Positions 6,837 through 13,440 are shown, counted from the stretch's first letter. The stretch is DNA of 17,461 nucleotides from Burkholderiales bacterium (GCA_005793645.1 SXRG01000066.1:1-17461), one strand, 5' to 3'. A program made the numbers and translations. The notes: generated by a model not told the origin, from the sequence alone.

Positions 6837-7394
6837 TCATTCCTTGCCGCCACTCGCCTGTCGTTTGTACACATTGAAGGGCATCGCCTTGTAGTGCCCC
6901 TCAGCCACAAAACGCCCAAGCATCATAAATTCGTCCACATTCTGGGTGGCACCCGTAAAACGGGCCGACGGACGACCTTCAAGATCGTAAAAGACAAAAA
7001 CTGGCGTAGCACGGGCGCGCTGCTCTAGCGCGAACTGTTTTTCCGTCACGGTCTGGCCAGAAAAATCGGTCATGGGAGTCCCCCCGCGCACATCGACACT
7101 GTAGATCAGAAAATGTTCGCGGAAATAGGCTTGAACCTGCGTCTGGTTCAAAACCGACTGCTTCATCCGATCACAGAAGGGGCAATCGCTCATCTCGTAC
7201 ATAAGCAAGATGCCGCGCTTGCCTTCCTGTCGCGCCGTGACCAGATCGGCTGGAAAATCACCAAATTTAGGCTGAAAGAAATGGGTCTGCGGATCGCGAA
7301 CTTCTGCTTGAACGCCCAGCGTCCATCCCAGGCAGCACAGGCCTAGTAGCCCGGCAACCAGCCATTGCTCAACGCGTACCCTTGCCTCATCCAT
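6837..7394 (-). CDS. Periplasmic thioredoxin-fold protein (SoxW-like), CPFC active site
   Basis: 185 residues from the ATG at 7394, which has GAGGG 7-8 bp upstream; a GTG at 7400 is possible but worse placed. The signal sequence or N-terminal anchor is at 9-30 (LVAGLLGLCCLGWTLGVQA). The thioredoxin fold carries the redox motif C71-P-F-C74 within LLMYEMSDCPFCDRMKQSV. A cis-proline segment follows at RARATPVFVFYDLEG. This resembles the SoxW/DsbD-gamma-like group of thioredoxin-7 proteins found in sulfur oxidizers. Likely role: thiol-disulfide exchange in the periplasm. It is the first gene of the unit with the TolC and adaptor genes (46-bp gap) and has a palindromic operator candidate just upstream. 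Identity as true SoxW is not claimed because no sox genes are present. Confidence 0.75.
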   Translation of the reverse strand: MDEARVRVEQWLVAGLLGLCCLGWTLGVQAEVRDPQTHFFQPKFGDFPADLVTARQEGKRGILLMYEMSDCPFCDRMKQSVLNQTQVQAYFREHFLIYSVDVRGGTPMTDFSGQTVTEKQFALEQRARATPVFVFYDLEGRPSARFTGATQNVDEFMMLGRFVAEGHYKAMPFNVYKRQASGGKE

Positions 7395-7406
7395 TAGCAC
7401 ACCCTC

Positions 7407-7451
7407 TTGTTATCGGATAACAAATTGTGCCCCAGCGTTATGGGCATGCAA
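7407..7451 (-). promoter_or_regulatory. Promoter candidate with 17-bp palindromic operator
   Basis: TTGTTATC-G-GATAACAA (7407-7423) is a perfect palindrome with 8-bp arms, ending 13 bp before the thioredoxin start. On the minus strand a weak -35 (TTGCAT, 7451-7446) and -10 (CACAAT, 7429-7424) with a 16-bp spacer lie directly upstream, so the palindrome would cover the transcription start. That is a classic repressor position. One half-site equals that of the lac operator, probably by chance. The regulator is unknown and no regulator gene is adjacent. Confidence 0.55.
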
Positions 7452-7464
7452 ATGGTATAAATCT

Positions 7465-7620
7465 ATCGGAGTGCAGTTGAGCGACACCCCCGCAGGGACA
7501 CCGTGCTCAAAGGGCGAAGCTGAAACACATGGGGCGTAGCCGCGAAGCGGTGTTCGCTCGAACGAAGGGATGAATGCCGCTTGCGGCGGACTCCCGAAAT
7601 TCGGTCAACTGCGCTCCGAT
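7465..7620. repeat. 156-bp inverted-repeat-bounded, hairpin-rich element (MITE-like)
   Basis: The ends form an inverted repeat of 20 bp with 18 matches: 7465-7484 (ATCGGAGTGCAGTTGAGCGA) against the complement of 7601-7620. Inside lie three consecutive short hairpins: 7539-7551 (CCGC-GAA-GCGG core), 7552-7563 (GTTCG-CT-CGAAC) and 7576-7587 (GCCGC-TT-GCGGC). There is no credible ORF. A clear target-site duplication is not visible. It could be a miniature transposable element, an intergenic repeat family or a structured RNA. It sits between the end of the dsr-cysG operon and the promoter of the export unit. Confidence 0.7.
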
Positions 7621-7622
7621 GA

Positions 7623-7639
7623 TCGCCGCGAAGCGGCGA
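7623..7639. terminator. Strong hairpin directly after cysG
   Basis: TCGCCGC-GAA-GCGGCGA is a perfect 7-bp GC-rich stem with a 3-base loop, starting 4 bp past the cysG stop codon on the minus strand. There is no U-run after it, so intrinsic termination is not certain. It could stabilise the 3' end of the dsr transcript. Its core GCGAAGC recurs at 7514-7520 and 7542-7548 in the neighbouring element. Confidence 0.5.
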
Positions 7640-7643
7640 CCAT

Positions 7644-9083
7644 CTAAAGGTTGAGGTGAGCAGGAATATCAAGCGGTGTGGCGGTCGTCGGCATTCCTTC
7701 AGGGTTAAACCAGGCCAACTTATCGTGCAACCTCACCACCTGGCCGATGATGATCAGGGTCGGCGCCTTGAGCGCCGCCGCCGCAACCTTCTCCGGCATG
7801 TCGCACAACGCGCCAATCACCACCTTCTGATTCAGTGTCGTACCCTGCTGCACCACCGCAATGGGGGTATCCGGCGCGAGGCCATGCTCTATCATCTTCG
7901 CACACAGATGCGCCAGGCCCTTGAGCCCCATATAAACGACGATGGTCTGGTGCGGACGAGCCAGCATGTCCCAGTCAAGATCCATGCTGTTGTCCTTGAG
8001 ATGGCCGGTAACAAAGACCAGCGCCTGCGAATAATCACGATGCGTCAGCGGAATGCCGGCGTAAGAGGCCACCCCGGCAGCCGCCGTAATCGCCGGAACC
8101 ACCTGGAAAGTAACGCCATGCTCACGCAGGGTCTCGATCTCTTCACCACCGCGCCCAAAGATAAACGGATCGCCGCCCTTAAGGCGCAGCACCCGTTTGC
8201 CTTCCAAGGCCAAGCGAGCCAGCAACAGGTTGATTTCGTCCTGCGGCAGGGCATGGTTATCACGCTCCTTGCCCACATAGATACGATCCGCGTCGCGTCG
8301 GCACATCTCGAGAATGGCTGGCGACACCAGGCGGTCATAGACCACTACATCGGCCTGCTGCATCAGACGCAGGGCACGGAAGGTTAATAAGTCCGGGTTG
8401 CCCGGGCCGGCACCGACCAGATAGACCTCGCCCACGGGAGCCCGCGTCGCATTATCGGTCAACATGGCTTCAAGACGCGCATCCGCTTCAGCCTCGCGTC
8501 CCGTGAAAACCATCTCGGCCACAGGCGACAAAAAAACCTTCTCCCAAAACTTGCGCCGTTCATCGCCGCGCTCAATCACTCCCCGCACCCGCTCACGGAA
8601 GCGCCCGGCCAATGCAGCCAGTCGACCATACGCCGCCGGAATCAATGTCTCCAGGCGCGCCCGCAGGAGACGCGACAGCACAGGCGCATCACCCCCGCTG
8701 GACACCGCAACCACGATCGGCGAACGATCAATAATGGAAGGCAGAATGAAGCTACACCATTGCGGACGATCCGGTACATTCACAGGAATACCACGACGGC
8801 GGGCATCCTCTGAGACTGTTTGATCGAGGGCAGCGTCCCCACTGGCCGCAATCACAATCAACTTGCCTTCCAAATGCGTGGATGCGTAGTCCTCCAGTCG
8901 ATGCTGAATGCGGTCCTGCCCAGGCAATTCGGCCCACGCAGATGCAAGCGGCCGAGGACACACGACTTCGATGCGCGCCCCCGCAGACAAAAGCAAACCC
9001 GCCTTGCGGGCGGCCAGTTCATCGCCACCCACCACGAGGGTGTCGCGACCACGCAAATCCATGAAGATAGGAAGATAATTCAC
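7644..9083 (-). CDS. cysG: Siroheme synthase (uroporphyrinogen-III methyltransferase / precorrin-2 dehydrogenase / ferrochelatase)
   Basis: 479 residues, full CysG length. The N-terminal bifunctional dehydrogenase/chelatase half has NAD-binding VVGGDELAARKAG (17-29), the catalytic Asp105 (VNVPDRPQWC), PSIIDRSP and SSGGDAPVLSR. The C-terminal SAM-dependent methyltransferase half has VGAGPGNPDLL (about 223), VVYDRLVS with the catalytic Asp, LKGGDPFIFGRGGEE and PAITAAAGVASYAGIPLTHRD. The product siroheme is the cofactor precursor for DsrAB. The GTG start at 9083 gives the family-type MNYLPIFMDLRGRD N-terminus, but no Shine-Dalgarno site is visible. It lies 60 bp downstream of dsrR and is probably the last gene of the dsr transcript. 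In the NAD loop the usual VGGG reads VGGD, an oddity in an otherwise intact enzyme. Confidence 0.95.
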   Translation of the reverse strand: MNYLPIFMDLRGRDTLVVGGDELAARKAGLLLSAGARIEVVCPRPLASAWAELPGQDRIQHRLEDYASTHLEGKLIVIAASGDAALDQTVSEDARRRGIPVNVPDRPQWCSFILPSIIDRSPIVVAVSSGGDAPVLSRLLRARLETLIPAAYGRLAALAGRFRERVRGVIERGDERRKFWEKVFLSPVAEMVFTGREAEADARLEAMLTDNATRAPVGEVYLVGAGPGNPDLLTFRALRLMQQADVVVYDRLVSPAILEMCRRDADRIYVGKERDNHALPQDEINLLLARLALEGKRVLRLKGGDPFIFGRGGEEIETLREHGVTFQVVPAITAAAGVASYAGIPLTHRDYSQALVFVTGHLKDNSMDLDWDMLARPHQTIVVYMGLKGLAHLCAKMIEHGLAPDTPIAVVQQGTTLNQKVVIGALCDMPEKVAAAALKAPTLIIIGQVVRLHDKLAWFNPEGMPTTATPLDIPAHLNL

Positions 9084-9143
9084 AACAAAATAACTCGTAA
9101 CAAGGGATGCAACAAAATAGCGGAGGAGCGGCCTGGAGCCGGA

Positions 9144-9506
9144 TTAGCTGCCGCAACCAGTACGGCTGCCACAACCACCACAACCACCGCCACTACCACC
9201 GCCGCTACCACAACCCCCTCCGCTGCTGGCCTTCTGGAACACGAAGCTCATCTCACCCGGCGCAACTTCATTAAAGTCCAAGGTAACATCGGTCAGCAAG
9301 GGTTGGCTGGAAGGGGCAACCAATACCTTGACACCATACGCATCAACCACGAAGTCCTCCTCGGCGATCTCATCAAAGCCCAAGCCAAACTCGATCATGC
9401 CATCGTCGTTCACGCGAGCGGCAACGCGCAGTGCCATCTCATTGGCACCACTTTGCGCAGCCGCTTGGCGCACCTGTTCGGCGGCCGATTCAGTAATGTT
9501 CAACAT
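9144..9506 (-). CDS. dsrR: DsrR, A-type iron-sulfur carrier-like protein with Cys/Gly-rich tail
   Basis: 120 residues from the ATG at 9506, preceded by AAAGGA at good spacing; an in-frame TTG at 9521 lies upstream of that site and was rejected. The fold is IscA/ErpA-like: ITESAAEQVRQAA, ALRVAARV, GLGFDEIAEEDFVVDAYGVKV and LDFNEVAPGEMSFVF. The first of the three canonical cluster cysteines (the SGC motif) is absent. The C-terminus is a Gly/Ser-rich tail with four cysteines at 99, 109, 112 and 118. Counting from FVF, Cys99 aligns with the first cysteine of the usual CGCG motif. Known role from Allochromatium vinosum: needed for efficient sulfur-globule oxidation, with an effect on DsrM-type protein levels or post-transcriptional control. 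It sits 22 bp after dsrN. Confidence 0.88.
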   Translation of the reverse strand: MLNITESAAEQVRQAAAQSGANEMALRVAARVNDDGMIEFGLGFDEIAEEDFVVDAYGVKVLVAPSSQPLLTDVTLDFNEVAPGEMSFVFQKASSGGGCGSGGGSGGGCGGCGSRTGCGS

Positions 9507-9528
9507 TTTAATTCCTTTCAATACCTAC

Positions 9529-10893
9529 TTAGGTGCGCCACTCGGCACACAACTTCAAAAATGGGGCTATCCAGCCTTGCGGACCAGTCCCACGACGGTG
9601 GCAGTATGATGCCAGCAGATTCTTATCTACGAAACCATCTTGACGCCCATCAAATCCCTGCCCACGCACGATGTCGTACGCCCGCTCGGTACCCAATGGG
9701 AGTGCACTGAGCGAGGAATAATGGAATTCGTGCGCAGGGTATTCCACACCCAGAACCGCAAGGGGTGATGCTCCTGTCCCGCGCAGGCTTGCATAGCCAC
9801 GCCCAACCGGCCGCTCGCCCATCGTCACAGTAGACGGCACGACACCAACCATGCTGCCACGCGTCTCACCCCAGACAATGGCATCGGCAAGATACATCAG
9901 CCCCCCACATTCGGCATAGGTCGGCAGCCCCGCAGTAATCACGGTCCGCAACTGAGCACGCAGCTCCGCGTTAGCCTCCAGTTCACGGATAAATACCTCA
10001 GGAAAACCGCCCCCAATCAGTAACCCATCTAATGCCGGCAACACCCTATCGGCTAGGGCATTGATGGGAACCAGGCTCACTCCGGCAAAGCGCAGGGCAT
10101 CCAGATCTTCCTGGTAATAAAACCCAAAGGCACGATCATGCAAATACCCCACCCGCAATCCGGCAGCCGATTTCGGAAGGGGTGCGGGCAATGCGCCTAA
10201 TGGCAAGGGATCGGCCCCTTGGGCCAGCACTTCCAACCGGTCCAGGTCACAATGCCTGGCAATAACGGCGGCCATGGCATCAATGCGTGCCTCAGCTTCG
10301 ATCATCTCATTACCTGGAATCAGACCAAGGTGTCGCTCGGCAACTGCCAAACGGCTATCGCGTGGGATAACCCCAAGCACCGGAACGGTGGTGTAGCGTG
10401 CCATGACCGCACGCAGCTTTTCTTCATGGCGCGGCCCACCGACCTTGTTAAGGATGACTCCGACAATCCGAACCTCGGGATCAAAGGCCTGATAACCCAG
10501 TACCAGGGGGGCCACGCCCCGGGTCATCCCGACAACATCCAGAACCAGAACAACAGGGATGCCCAACCGCTTGGTCAAGGCCGCGTTGCTATTGCTGCCT
10601 TCCAGATCCATACCATCGTAAAGACCCTTATTGCCCTCAATCAAGCTGATATCGGCAGTTGCGGCATGACGCGCATAGAGGGCATCAATCTCCGTCGCCG
10701 CCATCATATGAAAATCAAGGTTGTAACTTGGACGCCCCGAAGCTTGGCCATGCCAAATGGGGTCGATGTAGTCTGGGCCCTTCTTGAACACCTGCACCTG
10801 CCGACCACGCTGGCGCAGGGCACGCGCCAGGCCCAGCGTTACGGTGGTCTTACCAGAAGATTTATGGGCGGCAGAAAGATAGAGACACGGCAT
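9529..10893 (-). CDS. dsrN: DsrN, glutamine-dependent siroheme amidase (CobB/CbiA family)
   Basis: 454 residues, typical of cobyrinate a,c-diamide synthase relatives. The N-terminal ATP-binding domain has P-loop SAAHKSSGKTTVT (7-19), KKGPDYIDP (38-45) and IEGNKGLYDGMD (85-96). The C-terminal class-I glutamine amidotransferase domain has GGGFPE (294-299), nucleophile Cys329 (YAECGGLMYL) and His391 (EFHYSS). Within a dsr operon this is DsrN, which amidates siroheme to the siro(heme)amide of sulfur-oxidizer DsrAB. Placement just before dsrR and near cysG joins cofactor synthesis and modification. The ATG at 10893 lacks an evident Shine-Dalgarno site, and a terminator-like stem lies only 20 bp upstream, so its translation may depend on coupling or an unrecognised signal. 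Confidence 0.93.
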   Translation of the reverse strand: MPCLYLSAAHKSSGKTTVTLGLARALRQRGRQVQVFKKGPDYIDPIWHGQASGRPSYNLDFHMMAATEIDALYARHAATADISLIEGNKGLYDGMDLEGSNSNAALTKRLGIPVVLVLDVVGMTRGVAPLVLGYQAFDPEVRIVGVILNKVGGPRHEEKLRAVMARYTTVPVLGVIPRDSRLAVAERHLGLIPGNEMIEAEARIDAMAAVIARHCDLDRLEVLAQGADPLPLGALPAPLPKSAAGLRVGYLHDRAFGFYYQEDLDALRFAGVSLVPINALADRVLPALDGLLIGGGFPEVFIRELEANAELRAQLRTVITAGLPTYAECGGLMYLADAIVWGETRGSMVGVVPSTVTMGERPVGRGYASLRGTGASPLAVLGVEYPAHEFHYSSLSALPLGTERAYDIVRGQGFDGRQDGFVDKNLLASYCHRRGTGPQGWIAPFLKLCAEWRT

Positions 10894-10913
10894 GCAGGGT
10901 TATTTCGCAGAAT

Positions 10914-10943
10914 GTAAAAACCGGCCAACCGGCCGGTTTTTAC
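10914..10943. terminator. Perfect 13-bp stem-loop between dsrP and dsrN
   Basis: GTAAAAACCGGCC-AACC-GGCCGGTTTTTAC. It has a GC-rich inner stem with an A-run on one side and a T-run on the other, so it reads as an intrinsic terminator on either strand. It falls in the 67-bp gap between two genes expected to share one transcript. It may lower expression of dsrN, dsrR and cysG relative to the upstream genes, or act as a processing or stability element. Confidence 0.75.
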
Positions 10944-10960
10944 GGCACACGATCAAAAGA

Positions 10961-12163
10961 TCAGTGCTTCCCATGCAAAGCCACCAGTGTCTCGTCATCC
11001 AGTCGCTCGGGCATAAAACGCAGAACCTTGCTGGCGCCTACCGTCAGGAGAACGGCCGTCGCAACCCCGCCAATACCCAATAAAATCTCAACCAAGGCAG
11101 GGCTGTACGCGTTCACCACACCATCGTAAAAGCCAGAGGTCACGGCATAGCCCGGGAACATATCCATGGGGTAAGCCTGACCACCAATGATGGTGACCCA
11201 CATCTGTGCAAGGCCTCCCAACACCGCCGCCACCGCCGCTATCACCGTCCAGCCACGACCGTTGGTCGCCGGATTGAACAAGATTGCCATTGGCACGACA
11301 TAGCCGATCAGAACCTGCCCCAGCCAGAACATCTGCGTATGGATACCGCCTTCCAGTAGCAGGAAGGCCTCAAGACCATGATGCTTGGTGAAATACAGGT
11401 TGGTTAGGTGATAGACTAGGGTGAAATACAGGCTGGCCGCCACAAAGGTGCCCAGCAGGCTGCGCAAACGATTGACCAACTTATCACCCAGCGGGCGATT
11501 GTCACCCTTGTACAGGCCCATGAGAATGAGCAGAAACAGTGCAAGGCCATAGTTGAACGAGAAGATGATGAACATCGGTGCCAGAAGGGCCGCGTCATAC
11601 GCCTCACGAGCCACCAGAAAACCAAAGATGGAGCCGGTACCGGTGGTGAGGATAAGACGCCAAACAAAGGCGAAGGTACCGACAGTCTTGTACCACGGCG
11701 AGCCCTTGCGATCCATCATGGTCCAAAGATAAGCGATGACAATCGCAAAAAAGCCGTTATACAGAATCACATTCCAAGCAAAGATGGATTTGAAGTTGTA
11801 CTGCGTCATCGCCACAACCAAGCGGTCGGCACGGCCTAGATCCAGCACCAGCGCCATCAGACCACCCGCTAGGAAGGTCAATGCCATGAGCGCTGACAAA
11901 CGATTAAGCGGCTTGTACAGGGTCTTGCCAAACACGGTCGCGATGGAGGCCACATTCAGCGCTCCAGAAGCTGCAACAATGAGAAAGACCGCAAACACAT
12001 GTGGCAGACCCCACACGATCTGGTTGGTCATCCCGGTCACGATATGACCATGATGTTCCATATATAGGGCGGACAACACACCCGCCCCGGCCAAGGCACC
12101 AAGGACTAGCATCGTCAGCCAGTAACCCTGCTTGGCCTGAATTTCCCTAAAGGCAATATTCAT
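10961..12163 (-). CDS. dsrP: DsrP, NrfD/PsrC-type integral membrane subunit
   Basis: 400 residues, strongly hydrophobic, with about ten membrane segments. Examples are WLTMLVLGALAGAGVLSALY (15-34), VFAVFLIVAASGALNVASIA, LMALTFLAGGLMALVLDLG, IFAWNVILYNGFFAIVIAYL and the last segment, ALVEILLGIGGVATAVLLTV. It belongs to the NrfD family, which exchanges electrons with quinones and carries no obvious heme motif here. Partner: the Tat-exported iron-sulfur protein DsrO and triheme DsrJ within the DsrMKJOP complex. The ATG at 12163 has GGGGA about 8 bp upstream and is 15 bp after the dsrO stop. Length and position fit DsrP exactly. The C-terminus is soluble (RFMPERLDDETLVALHGKH). Confidence 0.94.
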   Translation of the reverse strand: MNIAFREIQAKQGYWLTMLVLGALAGAGVLSALYMEHHGHIVTGMTNQIVWGLPHVFAVFLIVAASGALNVASIATVFGKTLYKPLNRLSALMALTFLAGGLMALVLDLGRADRLVVAMTQYNFKSIFAWNVILYNGFFAIVIAYLWTMMDRKGSPWYKTVGTFAFVWRLILTTGTGSIFGFLVAREAYDAALLAPMFIIFSFNYGLALFLLILMGLYKGDNRPLGDKLVNRLRSLLGTFVAASLYFTLVYHLTNLYFTKHHGLEAFLLLEGGIHTQMFWLGQVLIGYVVPMAILFNPATNGRGWTVIAAVAAVLGGLAQMWVTIIGGQAYPMDMFPGYAVTSGFYDGVVNAYSPALVEILLGIGGVATAVLLTVGASKVLRFMPERLDDETLVALHGKH

Positions 12164-12178
12164 CGTTAGATCCCCTGC

Positions 12179-12955
12179 TTAGATGCCTTGATAGCGTACA
12201 CCGGTGTTGAGATTGAGGTCGGCCCGAACTTCGGTACTAGCCATGGACTTCAATGCCTTGGCGATCGGCCCCTCCGCGTCATTAAGATTGCCGAACAGCA
12301 TGGCGTTATGACCGGCCTGAGTACAGGCATCGACACAGGCCGGAGCTTCGTCACGATCCACCCGCTGGACACAGAAGGTACAGGCCTCAACGCAACCCAT
12401 CCCACGAGGCACATCCGGTTTTTGCTCAGTGAGTGGCTCATGCACAAGAGACCGGGCCTTGTACGGGCAGGCCATCATGCAATAACGACAACCAATACAG
12501 ATATGACGATCCACCAGAACAATGCCATCGGCACGCTTCATCGAGGCGCCAGTCGGACACACATCGACACAAGGTGGGTTTTCACAATGCTGGCACAGCA
12601 TCGGCAATTCATGATGGGCACCCGTCTGTAGATTGCGAATATCTACCTTGCGAATCCACTGCGAATCCTGGGGACCGGTCTTGCCGGACAGCCCGTTTTC
12701 TTCGTTACAGGCCGTCACACAGGATTTGCAACCATCACCGCATTTCTGCGTATTGATCAGCATACCCCAGCGAACCGCCTTGGAGGCCGGTTCTTCGGCA
12801 GGGCGGCTGTGCGCCACCCCGTAAAACAAGACGCCCGGGGCCAAGGTAGCACCCGCCACAACGGCACCCGCTTTTAGAAAATCACGGCGTGTTGCGGTGT
12901 CGGTGGTCAGCGTATCCACGGATTTGTCAGCGTGAGCATTTTCGTGCTGATTCAT
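12179..12955 (-). CDS. dsrO: DsrO, Tat-exported periplasmic ferredoxin-type subunit
   Basis: 258 residues from the ATG at 12955, which forms an ATGA overlap with the dsrJ stop and has a very strong AGGAGGGG upstream. A longer frame to 13096 is a shadow of dsrJ. The twin-arginine signal is ATRRDFLKAGAVVAGATLAP at about residues 20-39. Cysteine groups for up to four [4Fe-4S] clusters follow: CGDGCKSCVTAC, CQHCENPPCVDVCP, CIGCRYCMMACP, and CVEACTFC paired with CVDAC. Role: electron transfer between DsrJ and the membrane subunit DsrP on the periplasmic side. The Tat signal shows folding and cluster insertion before export. Confidence 0.95.
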   Translation of the reverse strand: MNQHENAHADKSVDTLTTDTATRRDFLKAGAVVAGATLAPGVLFYGVAHSRPAEEPASKAVRWGMLINTQKCGDGCKSCVTACNEENGLSGKTGPQDSQWIRKVDIRNLQTGAHHELPMLCQHCENPPCVDVCPTGASMKRADGIVLVDRHICIGCRYCMMACPYKARSLVHEPLTEQKPDVPRGMGCVEACTFCVQRVDRDEAPACVDACTQAGHNAMLFGNLNDAEGPIAKALKSMASTEVRADLNLNTGVRYQGI

Positions 12956-13401
12956 TTGTCCCCTCCTGCGCGAGTCGAGCCAGACACGGCCGATGGATGA
13001 CCGGCAGGCTTTTGGGCCGACTTTTGGGCTGGTTTGGTGGCATGACAGCCCCAGCAATCCAACTTCACACTGGCATAGCTGTGACAGGCCACACAAAAAT
13101 CTTCCTTGTTAGCCGCCACGCTCCCAGTCTTTTCGCTGGCATGACACTCCACACAGCCCTTGAGACTATGCTTTGTAGTCCGGATGCCCAAGCGCAGCGT
13201 ATCGTCACGATGATGCTTAAGCAAATCCATATGGTTACGACGCATGAAGTCGGTGTCCTCGACACACTTGCTCGCCCCCTTAGCTGGGGGCAACTTGGGT
13301 ACATCGACACCGGCCTGAGCTACAGACAGCGGCGCCAATAGACCACCGACTGCAAAGAGCATCACACCGATACCGCGTTTCAATAACGACTTGGCCATCA
13401 T
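12952..13401 (-). CDS. dsrJ: DsrJ, periplasmic triheme cytochrome c
   Basis: 149 residues from the ATG at 13401 with AAGGA upstream; an upstream extension to 13434 lacks family similarity. The N-terminal signal/anchor (about 9-30) ends LSVAQA. Three heme-c motifs are visible: CVECH (83-87), CVACH (103-107) and CWGCH (116-120). The conserved region KCVEDTDFMRRNHMDLLKHH contains Cys46, the residue reported as unusual His/Cys heme ligand in Allochromatium vinosum DsrJ. Role: periplasmic electron-transfer or sulfur-redox subunit of DsrMKJOP. A Lys/Ala/Pro-rich C-terminal tail (about 121-149) is low-complexity. It lies 39 bp after dsrL and overlaps dsrO by 4 bp. Confidence 0.95.
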   Translation of the reverse strand: MMAKSLLKRGIGVMLFAVGGLLAPLSVAQAGVDVPKLPPAKGASKCVEDTDFMRRNHMDLLKHHRDDTLRLGIRTTKHSLKGCVECHASEKTGSVAANKEDFCVACHSYASVKLDCWGCHATKPAQKSAQKPAGHPSAVSGSTRAGGDK

Positions 13402-13440
13402 GCCAGTTCCTTCTGAAGAGATTGCCGGATGCACCGAACC

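Noticed and set aside
6791..6919. N-terminal extension of the TolC-type protein
   Set aside because: It would precede a good signal peptide and overlap the thioredoxin gene; AGAGG sits directly before the ATG pair at 6790/6787.
7407..7423. Identification of the palindrome as a LacI/lac operator
   Set aside because: Only one half-site matches; the symmetric sequence differs in the other half, and no LacI-type gene or sugar genes are present.
7463..7672. Minus-strand ORF of 69 codons across the inverted-repeat element
   Set aside because: Arg/Ser-rich translation that arises from the hairpin sequences, overlaps the cysG 3' end and has no ribosome site.
7656..8387. Plus-strand ORF of 243 codons opposite cysG
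   Set aside because: Shadow frame of a clearly conserved CysG; the composition is Arg/His-rich without domain signatures.
9084..9119. Repeated AACAAAATA in the dsrR-cysG spacer
   Set aside because: A 9-bp A-rich direct repeat 27 bp apart can easily be chance; no promoter or operator geometry was evident.
8820..9710. Long plus-strand ORF (296 codons) with a threonine-rich stretch opposite dsrR/cysG
   Set aside because: It is the antisense of dsrR and parts of cysG and dsrN. The Thr/Ala run is simply the complement of the Gly/Ser/Cys tail codons of DsrR, and there is no recognisable family.
10219..10917. Plus-strand ORF of 232 codons opposite dsrN
   Set aside because: Antisense to the conserved DsrN ATP-binding half; no recognisable motif.
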